DNA of 64,000 bases from Agrypnia vestita (GCA_016648135.1 JADDOH010002129.1:124001-188000), one strand, 5' to 3'. Shown: positions 21,904 to 33,796, counted from the stretch's first letter. Notes: generated by a model not told the origin, from the sequence alone. Program-made: numbers and translations.

Positions 21904-22208
21904 AAGTAACCCAAAAAAAAAACAAGTTTTTACGATACTCCCTTTCTCATTTTCGTGTTTCGCGTTTGTGCATATGCGTTGAAATATCCATTCAACTTGT
22001 ATGAAAAAAACATTAAAAATTTGAAAAATTCAAAATTATACTATAATTATTAATTTTTTTTAACGAAAATTTGACCGAAAATGAGTCTGCTTGCAAAGTT
22101 TCAGCTCGATTAGATCAAGGAAAAGGGTTAAAAATCGATCCAAAGTTTTTTCGACGACAAGCCGGCAAGCAAGCAAGCAGACGCCACGAGTTAATATAAA
22201 GGGAGTAA
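21904..22208 (+). repeat. ACTCCC-family element, copy 7
   Basis: Short form from GTAACCCAAAAAA to AATATAAAGGGAGTAA, with a deletion in the CGTCGCCACGAG segment. Confidence 0.75.
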
Positions 22209-22992
22209 TAATGTTCTCGTTTCGAAAAAATGTTTATGTAGTGTATGGACTCCATGGACAGCTAAAAACATAATTTAATAATATATACTAGGGCTTAGAA
22301 AATACGCGAACCATTATTACGTCATTTTTGACGCATTTCAGCTAGTATAAATACAAAAATGAAACAGAGTAATTCTTGAATTTAATGTAGGACAGCCTTT
22401 TCATGCTTCAATCATCACGCGGAATAACCAATTTATTAACTGTCAATACATCCACTTTATATAATTAATTGTTCAAAGGATAGTACTGAGCTATGGCGCA
22501 GTTAGTATTCCAAACAATCAATTTTTTTGTAAATTAACGACAGCGCGCTCGCTCAAAGGTTAAGATTGATTCGTCTCCTGGTACTGAAGTTCAAAGATGT
22601 CACCGTTATAAAGGAACACTTTAATAGAAAAAGTGCACTAAGATCGAGTTTCGAATATTTTTATAGACTTTCAATTGGGTTTATCTGTTACAGTGTTCAT
22701 TCGATCATGATTCTGATGTACTTTAATGGGCGATAGAACTGCTGTTCTTTTTTTTTTTAGGGAAATTTAAAATAAATTAAATTTTTAATAAATATAGTGG
22801 ATATACCACGTACAAACGACTTATTTATAAAATTTTAAGTTACCCCTTCCCCTTAATTAAGATATTTGTGGTGAAGCCCTATATTAATGTTCGTTTTTTC
22901 CCGAGCACTTATCATTAAAGGTCACTCAGTTAACATTATGCTTAATTATCAAAATTACCCGTTATCTGCAAGTGTTATTTCTACATATTATT
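22209..22992. other. No feature recognised
   Basis: AT-rich. No hammerhead was found downstream of the neighbouring PLE fragment. Confidence 0.45.
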
Positions 22993-23307
22993 TTAATTTA
23001 TATCCTTGATTTTGGGTTTTTTAAAGATATTGAGAGAGAAAATCATTTTTTGTTGATTATTTAAAAGTTTAATATTTGGATCCTTTTTATATTTATTTAT
23101 TTCTAGTTGCTCAAGTAAATTCATCCTAAAACCTTTTGTTTCTATATGTAAAGATTTTGGCTCGTTATCACCTAGCGGGACGTGGTTTTCATTTAATAAA
23201 TGGGCCGCAAATTTTGACCCTAAATTTTTATTTTTATAGCAGCGCATGTGTTCCGCGAATCTAGTTAAAAAACACCTTACCGTTTGTCTACATATGTGGC
23301 ATTGCAA
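22993..23307 (-). pseudogene. Penelope-like element GIY-YIG C-terminal fragment
   Basis: The minus frame begins CHICRQTVRCFLTRFAEHM, a decayed form of the YIGQT...R..EH nuclease motif. It continues with FAAHLLNENH and NLLEQLEINKYKKDP, which carries the catalytic Glu context. It is from a different PLE lineage than 6861-7229. Confidence 0.75.
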
Positions 23308-23590
23308 TCTTTATGATTACATGTTAATTTGTATATGCCACTGTTTTATAATCTAACCCGTAAAACTAAAAATAGTTAACCCGTAGAACTTAATAATAAT
23401 ATTTATTAAAATTTAATTTATTTTAAATTTCGTTAAAAATAAATATGGAGTTCTACAAATTAAACACAAAAACCATAAATAAAAGAACTGCAGTTATTAA
23501 CTTTTGATATGTGTAATAAGTTAAAAATATTCTCAGACTGTGTAGTATTTGTTAAATATTGGCTAGCTATGCCGTCTCTAATGTAGATAC

Positions 23591-23819
23591 CGGGGGCGTG
23601 CAGTGGGAACATCACAGCATGACTTTACGTAACCAATTATTTGGAAAAAAAACGGAATTAAACATATATTTCGTAATATTTCTATCACAATTATTGTCAT
23701 AGTATTAATATTTGTATATATCATAAAAATCTATAGCATAAATATATGATTTCTTTTTTTTTTCCAAGATACACGTTTACAAAAAAGTTATGCTTCAATG
23801 TTCCCACTGCACGCGCCTG
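23591..23819. mobile_element. hAT MITE with TIRs and 8-bp duplication
   Basis: The left end CGGGGGCGTGCAGTGGGAAC mirrors the right end (complement CAGGCGCGTGCAGTGGGAAC). Flanks are GTAGATAC (23583-23590) and GCAGATAC (23820-23827), an 8-bp duplication with one change. It has no frame. Relatives lie at 19846 and 47384. Confidence 0.8.
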
Positions 23820-24240
23820 GCAGATACATAGATGTTTCTTTGCAAAACCACGTCCATTTCACAGGTATTTACATAAACGCAATCAATGCAGCATTCTTTT
23901 TAATAATATATTTATATAATATAAATTATCTCAAGTTTTTGTGAGTTATTGAGATAATTTATATCAAAAAGTATTCTCCGGGCAATTTTTTTAGGAAAAA
24001 CTTTAATTCCAGTAATACCTTAGAAAACAAAACACTTTATATTACCATTAAAAAAAAAACTCTTTATAATACCTTTGTTCGTTCTTTGGTTTCATTGTTA
24101 AATATAATATTTTTATACAATATTAGCAATATGATTTTGTATATATTTTTCGTATTTATTACAACGACTTTGGTCTTGAAATATAAAAAAACGATAAAAA
24201 TTAATCAGTCCGCCCTTTACCTCCGCGGGTACAGGTCGTC

Positions 24241-24280
24241 CTCCTGAAGAAGTTGAATAAGAATTTAAAGAAACGTCGAG
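24241..24280 (+). ncRNA. Hammerhead ribozyme motif in PLE terminal repeat
   Basis: The order is CUC, CUGAAGA, stem II UUGAAU/AUUUAA (one wobble), GAA, palindromic ACGU, cleavage base C, and GAG pairing with CUC as stem I. All core bases are intact. It is the same family as 6690-6729. Confidence 0.65.
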
Positions 24281-24329
24281 AATCGTTCTCGGAAAAACAT
24301 ACGGTTCGTATAAAACATCCGCAATCAGT

Positions 24330-25250
24330 TACAGTTAAATAATCCAAACCAATTAGTGTATATGCACATACTGCATAACTAAATAAATAAATATAAACAC
24401 ATTGTCTAGAGAAAAAATACTTAACCACGTATCAAAGATTGTCTCGAGATAAAAATTTCATTACGTGGACACGCTTCATAAAATTTATATTAAGTTGATC
24501 ATAATGGAAGTAGATACTGTCGTACATAGATAAAAGCACCCGATATGTTGTTCGAAGGAGATGGTATTCTTGATAACTCGGTACTTTATCGGTTAAAGTT
24601 TTAAGTGTTTTTAAACTTTACGTAATATATTAGAAAGTATTTAAGTGCAGAATATAGTGTCGTTACGCGTAAAATGGATAACTTTGAACTTACTCCGTAA
24701 CGGATTACCGAACTAGCGAAAGCAGATAAAATCGTTTTAACGCCTTTATAATAACGCGAGTTATGCTGTGTATGTTTTGTTCGTCTATTAATAAAATAAC
24801 ACCCAAATCATTGAAAAAATTAGCAGTAATGGTGCAATTGTATATTTCCTATATAACCTACTAAAAAAAGTTGATCGTAGAAATTTTTGCGTAAAACGAG
24901 AGAGTTACCGGGGTCGATGACGTTATCGACTGTTGCCGAATAGGTTCGATAATTGACGATATACCCCGTGGCGGTCGCCACATAAACGCTCGTTTTTTTA
25001 ATGTAACCTAACCTCAAATGTAAACATAGTCAATAATATTGTTAAAATTTCTTGTTTGTTTTGTGTATGGCGGATTGAGTGCAGTTAAAATACGATTAAT
25101 TGGTTTTACAGAGTTTTTTCTGTGATAAATAGCAAATGTCGAGACGAAAGAAACAATGCGTCTCTGAATCTGATAAAAATGAATGACTTATTTACTTTAA
25201 CTGTTCGAAGAATATTTTTTCTTCTTCTGTATGAACTTTGTGGTGACATT
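24330..25250. other. No feature recognised
   Basis: The stretch 24650-25010 is relatively CpG-rich, with a small GTGGCG/CGCCAC hairpin near 24968. No frame or repeat partner was seen. Confidence 0.45.
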
Positions 25251-25256
25251 ATTATT

Positions 25257-25416
25257 AAAATAAGACACAAATTACTTTGTTTTCACCACTTTAATTAGAT
25301 TAAAAAATGTACATGTTTCGAGAACAATGTGAAGGAGAGAACATTGTTCTCGAAACATGTAGATTTTTTTAAATCTAATTAAAGTGGTGAAAATAAAGTA
25401 ATTTGTGTCTTATTTT
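25257..25416. repeat. Near-perfect palindrome, PLE-type fold-back
   Basis: Arms of 74 and 76 bases surround a 10-base loop. Each arm carries TTCTCGAAACATGTA, the 3' half of a hammerhead with palindromic ACATGT. The CUGAnGA half is disrupted by the junction. Confidence 0.75.
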
Positions 25417-25864
25417 ATTTACTTTAACCTAAATAATATAGACTGCAAACATGCTGTGCAGTTATTTAGTAATGATAATTATTTGCTAAAAGTTGCTAAG
25501 AGTAATGAAAAATACGTTTTTAAGCAAAATAAAAGAATAAAATAAATCGTACTTTATTTAGACACAATGTACTTTTTTTCTATCTTTAATAATCTATGTT
25601 CTTTATTTGCACAAAAAAAGGTGACAACCCTACCTGTGACGGTACATGACACCACATGGGTCTGAGCCGGGTAAACGCAGAAAACCTCGTTGGAAACTGA
25701 TTCCAAATATAATCACACATACAACATGTAAGGGCACATGGCGTTGTGTAACCAAATACATTAAGGACGGGAACCTATCAGAAAACGCAACAGATCAGGT
25801 GAAATCGTTGTCGTGTTTTGTTCATACTGTTTATATATGAACAACTATTTGACAAAAAAAGATT

Positions 25865-26050
25865 TATTATGCGCCGGACAATGAAGGTTTTGCGCGACCG
25901 ACTCGCCCGGTTTTCGTCTCTGCGTGTTGTATTGACGAAGATCGAGCGAGGAGGTCGCTTTAGCATGAAATAATGCCAACCGGGCGGCGAACGTGCTGGG
26001 CCGAAATTGACGCTTTTGCGCATAGAACGGCTCAGAGTATGTGATCCCTT
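25865..26050 (-). pseudogene. Possible LTR-retrotransposon gag relic
   Basis: The minus frame reads FAARLALFHAKATSSLDLRQ, then RRKPGESVAQNL. The KPGESVAQ segment resembles Gypsy capsid regions. The patch is GC-richer than its surroundings. No protease, RT or LTR is adjacent. Confidence 0.4.
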
Positions 26051-26059
26051 CATTGTTTA

Positions 26060-26554
26060 TATAACTTATGTTTTTTATATTGTTTTTTATGATGTTTATA
26101 TTACGTATGTCTTTTATGCAATTTATTATTATAGTACTTTTCATTAAAATGCAGAAAAATTGAGAAAGAGTGAGGAGGTATAGGCCTAGACTAAGTGAGA
26201 AATCGCCAGAAATTCTTCCTGTAAATAATTATGTGGTCATCGAAAGGGGTGGTGTCGTTATGGGTAAATGTATTATATAAATAGATTATTATTATATTAT
26301 ATTATTATATTTGTTAATCTGAAACTCATTCTTAAATAGTATTTGTTGATTTGCGTTAGTCTTTATTTCCTTATGAATATTATTAACAATTTGTGTAATT
26401 ATACAAAGTGATTTGTGTAATTATAACATATTCAAAATGTTCATAAAATATTTATACTTTGTGCTCTAATGTCACTCTAGGACCATCTATTAGGGTCCAT
26501 AATGGCCTGCTGACGGTCCGTTTGTTAAAAAATAAAGAGACGATCAGGACTCAC
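26060..26554 (-). other. Intron 3' of the GPCR exon
   Basis: Starts at the GTGAGT donor. AT-rich, with no coding motif. Confidence 0.7.
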
Positions 26555-26655
26555 CATGTTCTTGCTACTGGGGCGTGGCACACGTATATGTACCGCTGGA
26601 CAGCCAGCGCCAGGGTCAGCCAGATGCTGGCCGTGTGGAACATGGCTGGTATAAC
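26555..26655 (-). CDS. SPR: Internal exon of sex peptide receptor / MIP receptor (GPCR, TM3 region)
   Basis: This 101-bp exon reads 33 codons from phase 0 and ends two bases into a Trp codon. The translation starts VIPAMFHTASIWLTLALAV and continues QRYIYVCHAPVARTW. It has the amphipathic TM3 helix with a conserved Trp and a QRY version of the class A GPCR DRY motif, followed by intracellular loop 2. The string matches the TM3-ICL2 region I know from the insect sex peptide receptor, a G-protein-coupled receptor for myoinhibitory peptides (allatostatin-B) and, in Drosophila, sex peptide. The acceptor is a pyrimidine tract ending TTTTTCCAG, and the donor is GTGAGT. Codons are GC-rich compared with the surroundings. 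Transcription runs right to left, so TM1-2 should lie above 26.7 kb and TM4-7 below 26.5 kb. I found neither by eye. Identity is high confidence; orthology to one named species is not claimed. Confidence 0.88.
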
Positions 26656-27115
26656 CTGGAAAAATAAGGAAATGTGTCAAACTTCGGAAGCATCGTATAA
26701 TCTCGATATCAATCTGATAACATAAACGACGACCAGAATGTACTATAATGACCCGAGTCCACGGATGAGATTTTGACTCGGAGCAATGTCTAATGGTGAC
26801 TCACCACTCACCGAGGGCCGCCTCTTCTTCTTTGTCTCTTGAATAAAAACTTGAATGAAAGAACTCATAGGATAAAGAACAATGAGAGCAAGATAGAGTT
26901 GAAAATAGGAGAATAATCTCAAGACAGACCTGCAAGAGGTAAATAAATGCTTAGAAGATTATACTATCTTTAAGAGCCCGTTTAAGAAAAATAATATGAT
27001 TAAAGTTGTAAAATAAATTAATATTCCTCTTGTTATCTCGAAGCATAATTTATCTCGAATTTCCAAAGAGTCAACAGAACAGAAGTCGTGCTTTACTAAT
27101 GAGCTATAAATATAT
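26656..27115 (-). other. Intron 5' of the GPCR exon
   Basis: Holds the pyrimidine tract and AG acceptor. No other feature was seen. Confidence 0.7.
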
Positions 27116-27749
27116 TGTAACGAGGCTAAAAAGAATCACGCACTCATGTCAAGTGACAGTTGTTTGAAATGTTCACAATACTACCGAAGATTCCAGAACA
27201 GCCTAGCATAATCTACAGCTTTCGAGAGACGTCTCCATACATCCAGGAACATCTGGAAGTTACGAGAACTTGCGAGAAAACATTATAAGTGTCTAGTTAA
27301 TACTAGAGAATTCTCGAATGGTCGAAAATTCAACGTTATCGGGTATAAATAAACGGATCCAGGCCGCGGAGGGCGATTGTTATTTTGACGTTTCCAACGA
27401 CGCGGCTCTAGCGGCGATCGCGAAGCGAAAACAGTACTTACCCTTGTGCAATATTTGAGCGAATATTCTGAAAAAAATTCTTACGTAGCGAAATAAACCG
27501 GAGCGAATAGTAATATGTGCTGAAATTGGATGGATTGTTCTAGTGAATAGTGACTAAAGTGTTAAAGCGATTGCAAAGAGCGTATTTACAAGTGATAAAT
27601 TTGCAAAACAATTTAATTCAATATTAGCGTTACATTTAATAGTGTTCAGAGACTTTGTACGTTTGTTTAATTAATTATTCAGTAATCAATAAATCCGTTA
27701 TTGCATTTCAGTATTTATTAAATTCCTCCTGCAGCTACGACACGTGACA
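27116..27749 (+). mobile_element. Gypsy-type solo LTR with ATAT target duplication
   Basis: The LTR starts TGTAACGAGG and ends CACGTGACA. It is flanked by ATAT on both sides (27112-27115, 27750-27753), a target known for insect Gypsy-group elements. It has a TATA box GGGTATAAATA (27342-27352), a GC-rich initiator region with TTTTGACGTTTCC, and GACTAAAGTGTT near 27551. No primer-binding site or gene follows, so it is a solo LTR. Confidence 0.8.
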
Positions 27750-27753
27750 ATAT

Positions 27754-28834
27754 GTAGCGTTATGACGGGACATACTTAATCTCTTGTTCTAAATATATTT
27801 TGAAACTAGAACCAAATCTATGGAGATTTTAAAGTATAAGTTGGTATTATATTTTATTGATTAATGCTCTTTTAGCTAGTATACATAAATATCTACTATA
27901 GTAGTGATTATACGTGGTGTTATATAAAAAAAAGGCCCGGACCATCTCCGCAAAAAAATGCATAACTTAGTTGCGCACTAAGTCACTCATTTAGTAACGA
28001 CTTAACTCATGACTCATTTTCATTTTTGTTCTGTATATGGTAAAAACAAATCTTTTTATTTGAGATATGGTGACAATTGAATTTAAAAAAAAATTTAAAC
28101 AGGAAATTTAACTTTTCCTCGAAAACACTGATGCAAAATTTACACACGACTCCAAATCATAAATACGGTGAAAGAAATACACACTGTTATGTAACGAAAA
28201 TACAAAATTGAGCTATTAAAATAAAAATAAAAACAATTAAATAAGTCAAAATTTACACTACAAAGTTCAGTATTTAGAATAATAATTAGACTCGTGGTAC
28301 TTTCTCCCGCTTGCGTCACTTTGACAGATTCCCGAAATTTCGTAATTCGGGATTTTCACAATTTTGTAATTCCACGTATTCATAACTTCAAGAGTTAAAT
28401 AATTTAATAACGTAATATAATACAGTTTTTTTACATTTTATAAAGAATTTCGAAATATTGATGGAAAATTTAATCTTTTGTTGTCCCGGTTAATTCGACC
28501 CGGATCTGTATATGCATTTGTTTAGGGTGCCTCGTAGCTAGTAACAAAAACTTCTGGGGAGTCTACTTTATTTAATTTTGAATAGAAAATATTAATTGGA
28601 GTAGGTTTAGGAGCGGAGATAAACGACATAAATTTTTGCATTTAAAAAAAATATCACTTTCTTATTTTCTGATAAACATTAAAATATCACAAAAGTAACT
28701 TATATGGAATATCAAAAATTCATTCACAAGTCAAATAAAAGAAAAAAAAAAAACTAATTTCAAATTTCTGCAAGTTTAAAGAAATCTATAAATGTACTAT
28801 TTTTTAATAAATATTGTTAATAACATTTGTGGTG
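27754..28834. other. No feature recognised
   Basis: AT-rich, with no frame or repeat partner noticed. Confidence 0.5.
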
Positions 28835-28965
28835 GCCTAACGTTTTACAAAAGATAAGCCAGGACTATTGAAAAATAAATGCAAACCTTGATGTCGCTTA
28901 TCTTTATAACTGTTGACATTTCACACAAAGTATAAGGAATACTTATAATTCAAAATTAAATGAAG
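28835..28965 (+). repeat. Fragment of long-TIR MITE family (ACAGGGTGTAAC)
   Basis: CCTTGATGTCGCTTATCTT and GAAAAATAAATGCAAA match the arms at 35065 and 55900. Confidence 0.5.
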
Positions 28966-29614
28966 AAGACTCTCCGTAGTTCTCGCTGCTAGCTACGAGA
29001 CACCTGTACTGTATTTCTCCTACATAAGCTAAAAACATTTATAAAGCAATTCTTGTTGACTCTCTTGCCTTACAAGAACTGAATCATTTCTATGAATTAT
29101 GTCCCGCTCCAAACTATGTTCGTAACTATGCATAGAATGTATCCAGGCATAGTGGTGCTAGGTACAACACTTCAGGGGCTAGTGTTGGGACAAGTTTTAG
29201 CCAAAGTTTCAAACCTCACCTCACATCGGTTGATGTTTCCTTTGAAACCTAACTTTAGTTGTTAATTGATACGGCAGTTACGCGACAGAGTAACTCCCGT
29301 ATCAATCAAACACAAAAGTTAGACACGAAAGGAAATATAACATGAATACTATAACTTTTTAACTAACGAACATTGTCGTAAACACAGAATAGAGAATTAT
29401 TTTGACCGCTAATTTTTTTTATGAGGTGCGATTCTAATAGCGACAGAATGGTGTCAGAATATTGTTTAAATTGTGTATCAACTTTTGTGTCCGGATCATC
29501 AATCCTCAAAATCATCAAAATTTTGAAAAAAAGTATTTATCGTATTTTGTGGCTGGCATTGATTTTACTGCAAGTTGAGATATAATCGATAATTTAATGT
29601 TTTCATGCACATAA
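28966..29614. other. No feature recognised
   Basis: No motif seen. Confidence 0.5.
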
Positions 29615-29896
29615 TCAATAAATATATATAAAAAGAAACCCGTGTTTCCCTATCCGCCAAGTTTTCTTCACAACCAGCCACAACCACACACTGGTGGTTA
29701 CGGTGGTGGATAGCCTTGGTGTCACATCGAAAATATGCAAGTTTGGTGGGGGTGGCTGAGCGTGGGTGGGAGTGGGTGCCGAAAATGTGTTTTCTATTGT
29801 TTTGTTATGGGAAGGCCGCAAATGCTTCAGATTGTTTTAAAATAGGCGCGCCGACTGTGTCAATCAAATTAGAAGGTTCCGGAAAAACCTGCTCTA

Positions 29897-29940
29897 GAAA
29901 GTTCTAGAAGGAGAAGTTTCTAGAAAATTCCCGAAAGTTC
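29897..29940. promoter_or_regulatory. Heat-shock-element arrays in Helitron copy 2
   Basis: Three units start at 29897, 29902 and 29907. A six-unit array starts at 29913, 29918, 29923, 29928, 29933 and 29938. All have two-base spacing. Confidence 0.7.
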
Positions 29941-29967
29941 TATAAGGTTACTGTACATTCGATAAAT

Positions 29968-30016
29968 TTCTTGAAAGTTCTGGAAGGAGAATGTTCTAGA
30001 AGCTTCGTGAAAGTTC
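29968..30016. promoter_or_regulatory. Second heat-shock-element block in Helitron copy 2
   Basis: Four units (29968, 29973, 29978, 29983) then six (29989, 29994, 29999, 30004, 30009, 30014), all alternating GAA/TTC. Confidence 0.7.
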
Positions 30017-30289
30017 TATGACGATCCTAACGGTGTACTAAAAATCTACGCGTGCGAAGCCGCGCGGGCACAGCTAGTATAGTTCTAAAAAAGTTGTCAT
30101 AAATATACCAAAGTAAAAATCACACGACTTTGTTTTGACAGCAAATGAATTGAAGTGAGGAGGGCGGGGACACCAAACTACGCTTGCGTGTAACTACTCC
30201 TGAATTAGTATTGCTTAGGCTACTTTGGAGAGAGCTTGCTTTTGCGAGCGGTGTCGTTACGAATCGAACTCGGAAATCATGAAAATATT

Positions 30290-30430
30290 CTGCGTTTGTA
30301 TTTGTGAGGATAACTATAGTTATAGTATGTAGTGGTATTTACAATCTGATGAAGAGGTGGGTACGTCTCGAAACCGGTAGACAAAATTTCAGTTAGAGGT
30401 TAAACACTAACATAATTAAAATGTTGTTAA
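30290..30430 (+). mobile_element. PLE terminal-repeat fragment (ACCGGT family)
   Basis: Matches the arms at 50520 and 50824 around TACGTCTCGAAACCGGTAG. Confidence 0.6.
30346..30379 (+). ncRNA. Hammerhead ribozyme motif (ACCGGT family)
   Basis: CUGAUGA, stem II GAGGUG/CGUCUC (two wobbles), GAA, palindromic ACCGGU, then A. Stem I is not supported, so it may be inactive. Confidence 0.55.
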
Positions 30431-30721
30431 ATGTATCAATTTCTTCAATTGAATACATAACACTTATGAATGAAGTTTTTCAGATAGACGGAAATTAATA
30501 GACTTGATATTTCTGTACAAAATTATCAATTTTCAAATTGACAGCCCTTGATTTTCTTTGTAAAATATGCCTTAGAATTCCATTGCCAGCAGGTTATGAG
30601 GATATATTTTATTACACCCATCACTTCCTAGACTACACAGACTGTACAATGACTACAGTAAGTTTGTAGACGTATTCCTTGACTTCCTGACTACTTAGAC
30701 CAATAGGAACATTCTGTGTAT

Positions 30722-30850
30722 AGTTTTCTGGGATATTCTGCCGTGTATATGTCCATCACCAGGGCTCTGCGAAACGTTGGCCAGCGAGGTCACATATACA
30801 CGGCAGAATTTTCTAGAAATCTAGACACAGAAGATTCTGAACGGCCGTGA
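30722..30850. mobile_element. PLE fold-back remnant (CGTCGG family)
   Basis: Inverted TTCTGCCGTGTATATG and CATATACACGGCAGAA face each other across a degraded GCGAAACGTTGG. Confidence 0.55.
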
Positions 30851-33005
30851 AAACCTAGCTTCGTCTCTGTGAGACTTTTATAATTTGTCTTAATTAAAGA
30901 TATCTAATTCCATAAGTATCAAAAATGTGATAAATATTAATTAAAAATACGATTTTTTTTTAATTAGTAAAAAACAGATATAATATCTAGAACTACATAT
31001 ACCTACGAAACTTATTTTTAGTGAACAAATCAGCGAAATTTTTAATAGTCACTATATATCACAATTGAAATCTTAATACTACAAACAAATCAACTATTTT
31101 ATAGTAGTATATTTTAGATAACAGCAATACAATAAATATCTAATTAAATAAAAAATTAAATAGTAATTAAACTATAAACTTTGTGAATAAAATAATATTT
31201 GAAAATTACTAAACTTTAAATTTGAGTAAGTATGACAACTTTTCTAATATATTAAAGATTCTTCTAGAATAATATTTAGGGTATTTTTTTGAAATAATAT
31301 ACCTATTCTTAGCAAAAACTGAAAAACTGAAGATTGAATGAAAGTCCTAGGAACATTGTTTGAAGGTTATTTCATAATTTAGATTATTTCTTAGAAGATA
31401 AATGCCACATGGCCACAACTGGCTCACATAGTGTGGTAGTTTTGGCCACCTTTTTTGAAAAACATAATTAGGTATTTTTTTAAAGTTTTTTAAAATAAAC
31501 ATTACAAATGTAAAGTAAAAAGAATTGAAATGTTGGTTTACAAAATATAAAAAACAATAATACAGCGCAAAAGTAAACAGTTCATAGAAAAATACAGTAA
31601 GTACACAAATATTTAGGGAATATAAAGTTTGTAGTACAAGCAAAATCAGACAGTGCATCCTAATAATTATTATATTGCAGAATATTTATAAATTATTACT
31701 TCAAAATAAATTTGTACGCGAACCATTAGAGAACATTCTTCTTTAGTCATTCCTTTTCAAAGAACCCGGTGAGCATTAACTGCAACGATGTACAGCAGTC
31801 ACAGCTACCGCAAACCGGATGGTGAATTACTGAAAAGCATTGAATTCGTTCATTCAATCCAAGCCCAGTTGGAGGGGATTTGAGGGACGGATCAGCCAGG
31901 CTTAGTTCTGAACCATCAAGTGGATACCTAATACAGAACCTTTTCAAAGCAGTGCTCTGGTTGTAAAGCTGGTAGGATTAGATTTTGTAAATAAATACTT
32001 AGTCTTCTTCGGATGTTAATACTTTAAAAATATTGCGTTTTAATTTTATAAAATCCTGGATATTTTGTTGCTGTAACCTTTAATGTATTCGGATGAACGG
32101 GTGTTGAAGCGAATCAAAGAGATGGAAGATAGAGAGAGTGAATGGGTTTAAAAGGGATGCTTCCACTGAGAAAACCAGCACGGGAGCACGCAATAGTAGA
32201 GCTACCTATAAACCGCTTATTGTAACTTGTATGATATTGTACTTACAAAATAATTATTGTACATTGTATGATACTGTATTAATTGTGACGAGACAAATAA
32301 ACCTAAAAAGAAACAAGAACTTTTAATAAGGATTCCCGATTAAAATTAAAATTTATTTGAGATAAATTATAGTCTCATAGATACGAAGCAATTTATATGG
32401 GAAACGTGTGTGGAAATTTTTATACTTTGTTTCACTAGGCGAGAGTCATAACCACTACACTAATAAGCTACTCTATGTAATTACTATTATTATATAAAAT
32501 TTTCACTTCACTTTTTCATTTTCGACGTTTGAAAGACGTCTAAAAATTTCTTGTAGAAACTTTAGGAGTACGTCAAGTCTGTTTCGTTTATCACTTAAAT
32601 AACAACCCTGATATTATGTTTTTCTTAGGCTTCTGCTTTATATATACTTGCTTTTTACATTATATTATATTTATCTTTATATATTCGTATCTATATTTTA
32701 AATATTTTCTTTCCAGTTTATGTCATTATTATGTTTACATGTTATTATTATTTTTTCTTTAAACTATATATTCTATAAATGAGAATAAAAGGGATTAATT
32801 TTTTAAAAAGTTATACACAAGCTCACACTTTAAATTTGTGAATGTGACTATCGACCTGTTGATATTTTGTATGTTAAAAAATATAATAAAAACAAATTAA
32901 ACAAAAATAAACAATTAGCACTACACTTTTTTTTATATGTAGGTATATTCTTAGAACCCAGTTACTGGATATGGTCCCCAGAGGGATGATTAATTAATAA
33001 AGATA
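30851..33005. other. Mostly unassigned
   Basis: AT-rich. 32065-32240 weakly matches 43930-44100 (AGAGAGTGAATGGG, AAAGGGATGC), a dispersed repeat of unknown class. The minus frame near 31750-31945 is not recognised. Confidence 0.45.
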
Positions 33006-33558
33006 AATTATAGAAAGAAGAAAGAATAAACCTATAGAACAGGTTATGAAATTTAAGTACCTTAGGGTAGAGATATCTATCTACAGCGATCTGTATAACG
33101 AAGTCAAAGAGCAGACAAACAAAGCAGCGGTTATTCCGGATGCTTAAGAGACACTGTATGGGCCAATAAGAATATGCTAGTGGAAAGCAAAGTCAGAATA
33201 TATAATACACGCATAAGACCTATCATGACATACGGTATCGAAGCAAGAGCGGACACGGTGAGAGCTAAACACCTTCTCAGAACTATCGAGTTGAAGACTC
33301 TAAGACCCATTGCAGCAAGACCCTCAGGGACTGAGTAAGTTGGAGCATGCATAAAAGGCATTTCTGGAGGGACTATGTCGAGAGAATGGACCAGACAAGA
33401 CTTCCCAGAGCCGTGACGCGCGGGATTCCAGAGGGGCGTCGACCGCCAGGGAGAAAGAACAGCAAAGAGATGGAGAGAGAGCTGGACGTCCTCGTCACAA
33501 GACCAGGACTGACCTGTCCCTGACTATAAACAGATCAAGGACCTAAAAAAAGAAGAAA
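33006..33558 (+). mobile_element. LINE RT C-terminal region (family B), many breaks
   Basis: Reads EQVMKFKYLRVEISIYSDLY and NEVKEQTNKAA, later SKVRIYNTRIRPIMTYGIEA in another frame, then FWRDYVERMD and IPEGRRPPGR. This is a non-LTR RT thumb plus C-terminal domain with frameshifts, ending in a GAAGAA tail. The 62290 copy is its relative. Confidence 0.7.
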
Positions 33559-33609
33559 AACACAATGATTTATACACAACGTTTTATTCCACTAATTTGA
33601 GTTATATAA

Positions 33610-33650
33610 GCCTAAGCGCTTTCGATGGACACAACCATCATCTTCAGAGG
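33610..33650 (-). ncRNA. Hammerhead ribozyme motif, left arm
   Basis: CUGAAGA, stem II GAUGG/CCAUC, GAA, palindromic AGCGCU, U, then AGGC. Stem I has three pairs (CCU/AGG). Confidence 0.65.
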
Positions 33651-33754
33651 TAATATTAGAACTAATTGTAAATCAATATGGCCGACAAATAGAAAGTAAA
33701 GGGATGACTATTTCTATTTGTCGGCCATATTGATTTACAATTAGTTCTAATATT

Positions 33755-33796
33755 GCCTCTGAAGATGATGGTTGTGTCCATCGAAAGCGCTTAGGC
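33755..33796 (+). ncRNA. Hammerhead ribozyme motif, right arm
   Basis: Same as the left arm, but stem I is GCCU/AGGC with four pairs. All core bases are intact. Confidence 0.7.

Larger units (their letters stand above)
29615..30077 (+). mobile_element. Non-autonomous Helitron, copy 2
   Basis: It runs from TC (after A) to CTAG (before T), with the same 3' GC-rich hairpin region as copy 1. It is clearly homologous along its length. No protein is encoded. Confidence 0.87.

Noticed and set aside
26459..26725. 88-codon plus frame
   Set aside because: It is antisense to the spliced GPCR exon, which has matching splice sites and a known motif.
31347..31658. 103-codon hydrophobic minus frame
   Set aside because: Hydrophobicity is a by-product of AT-rich DNA, with no family motif.
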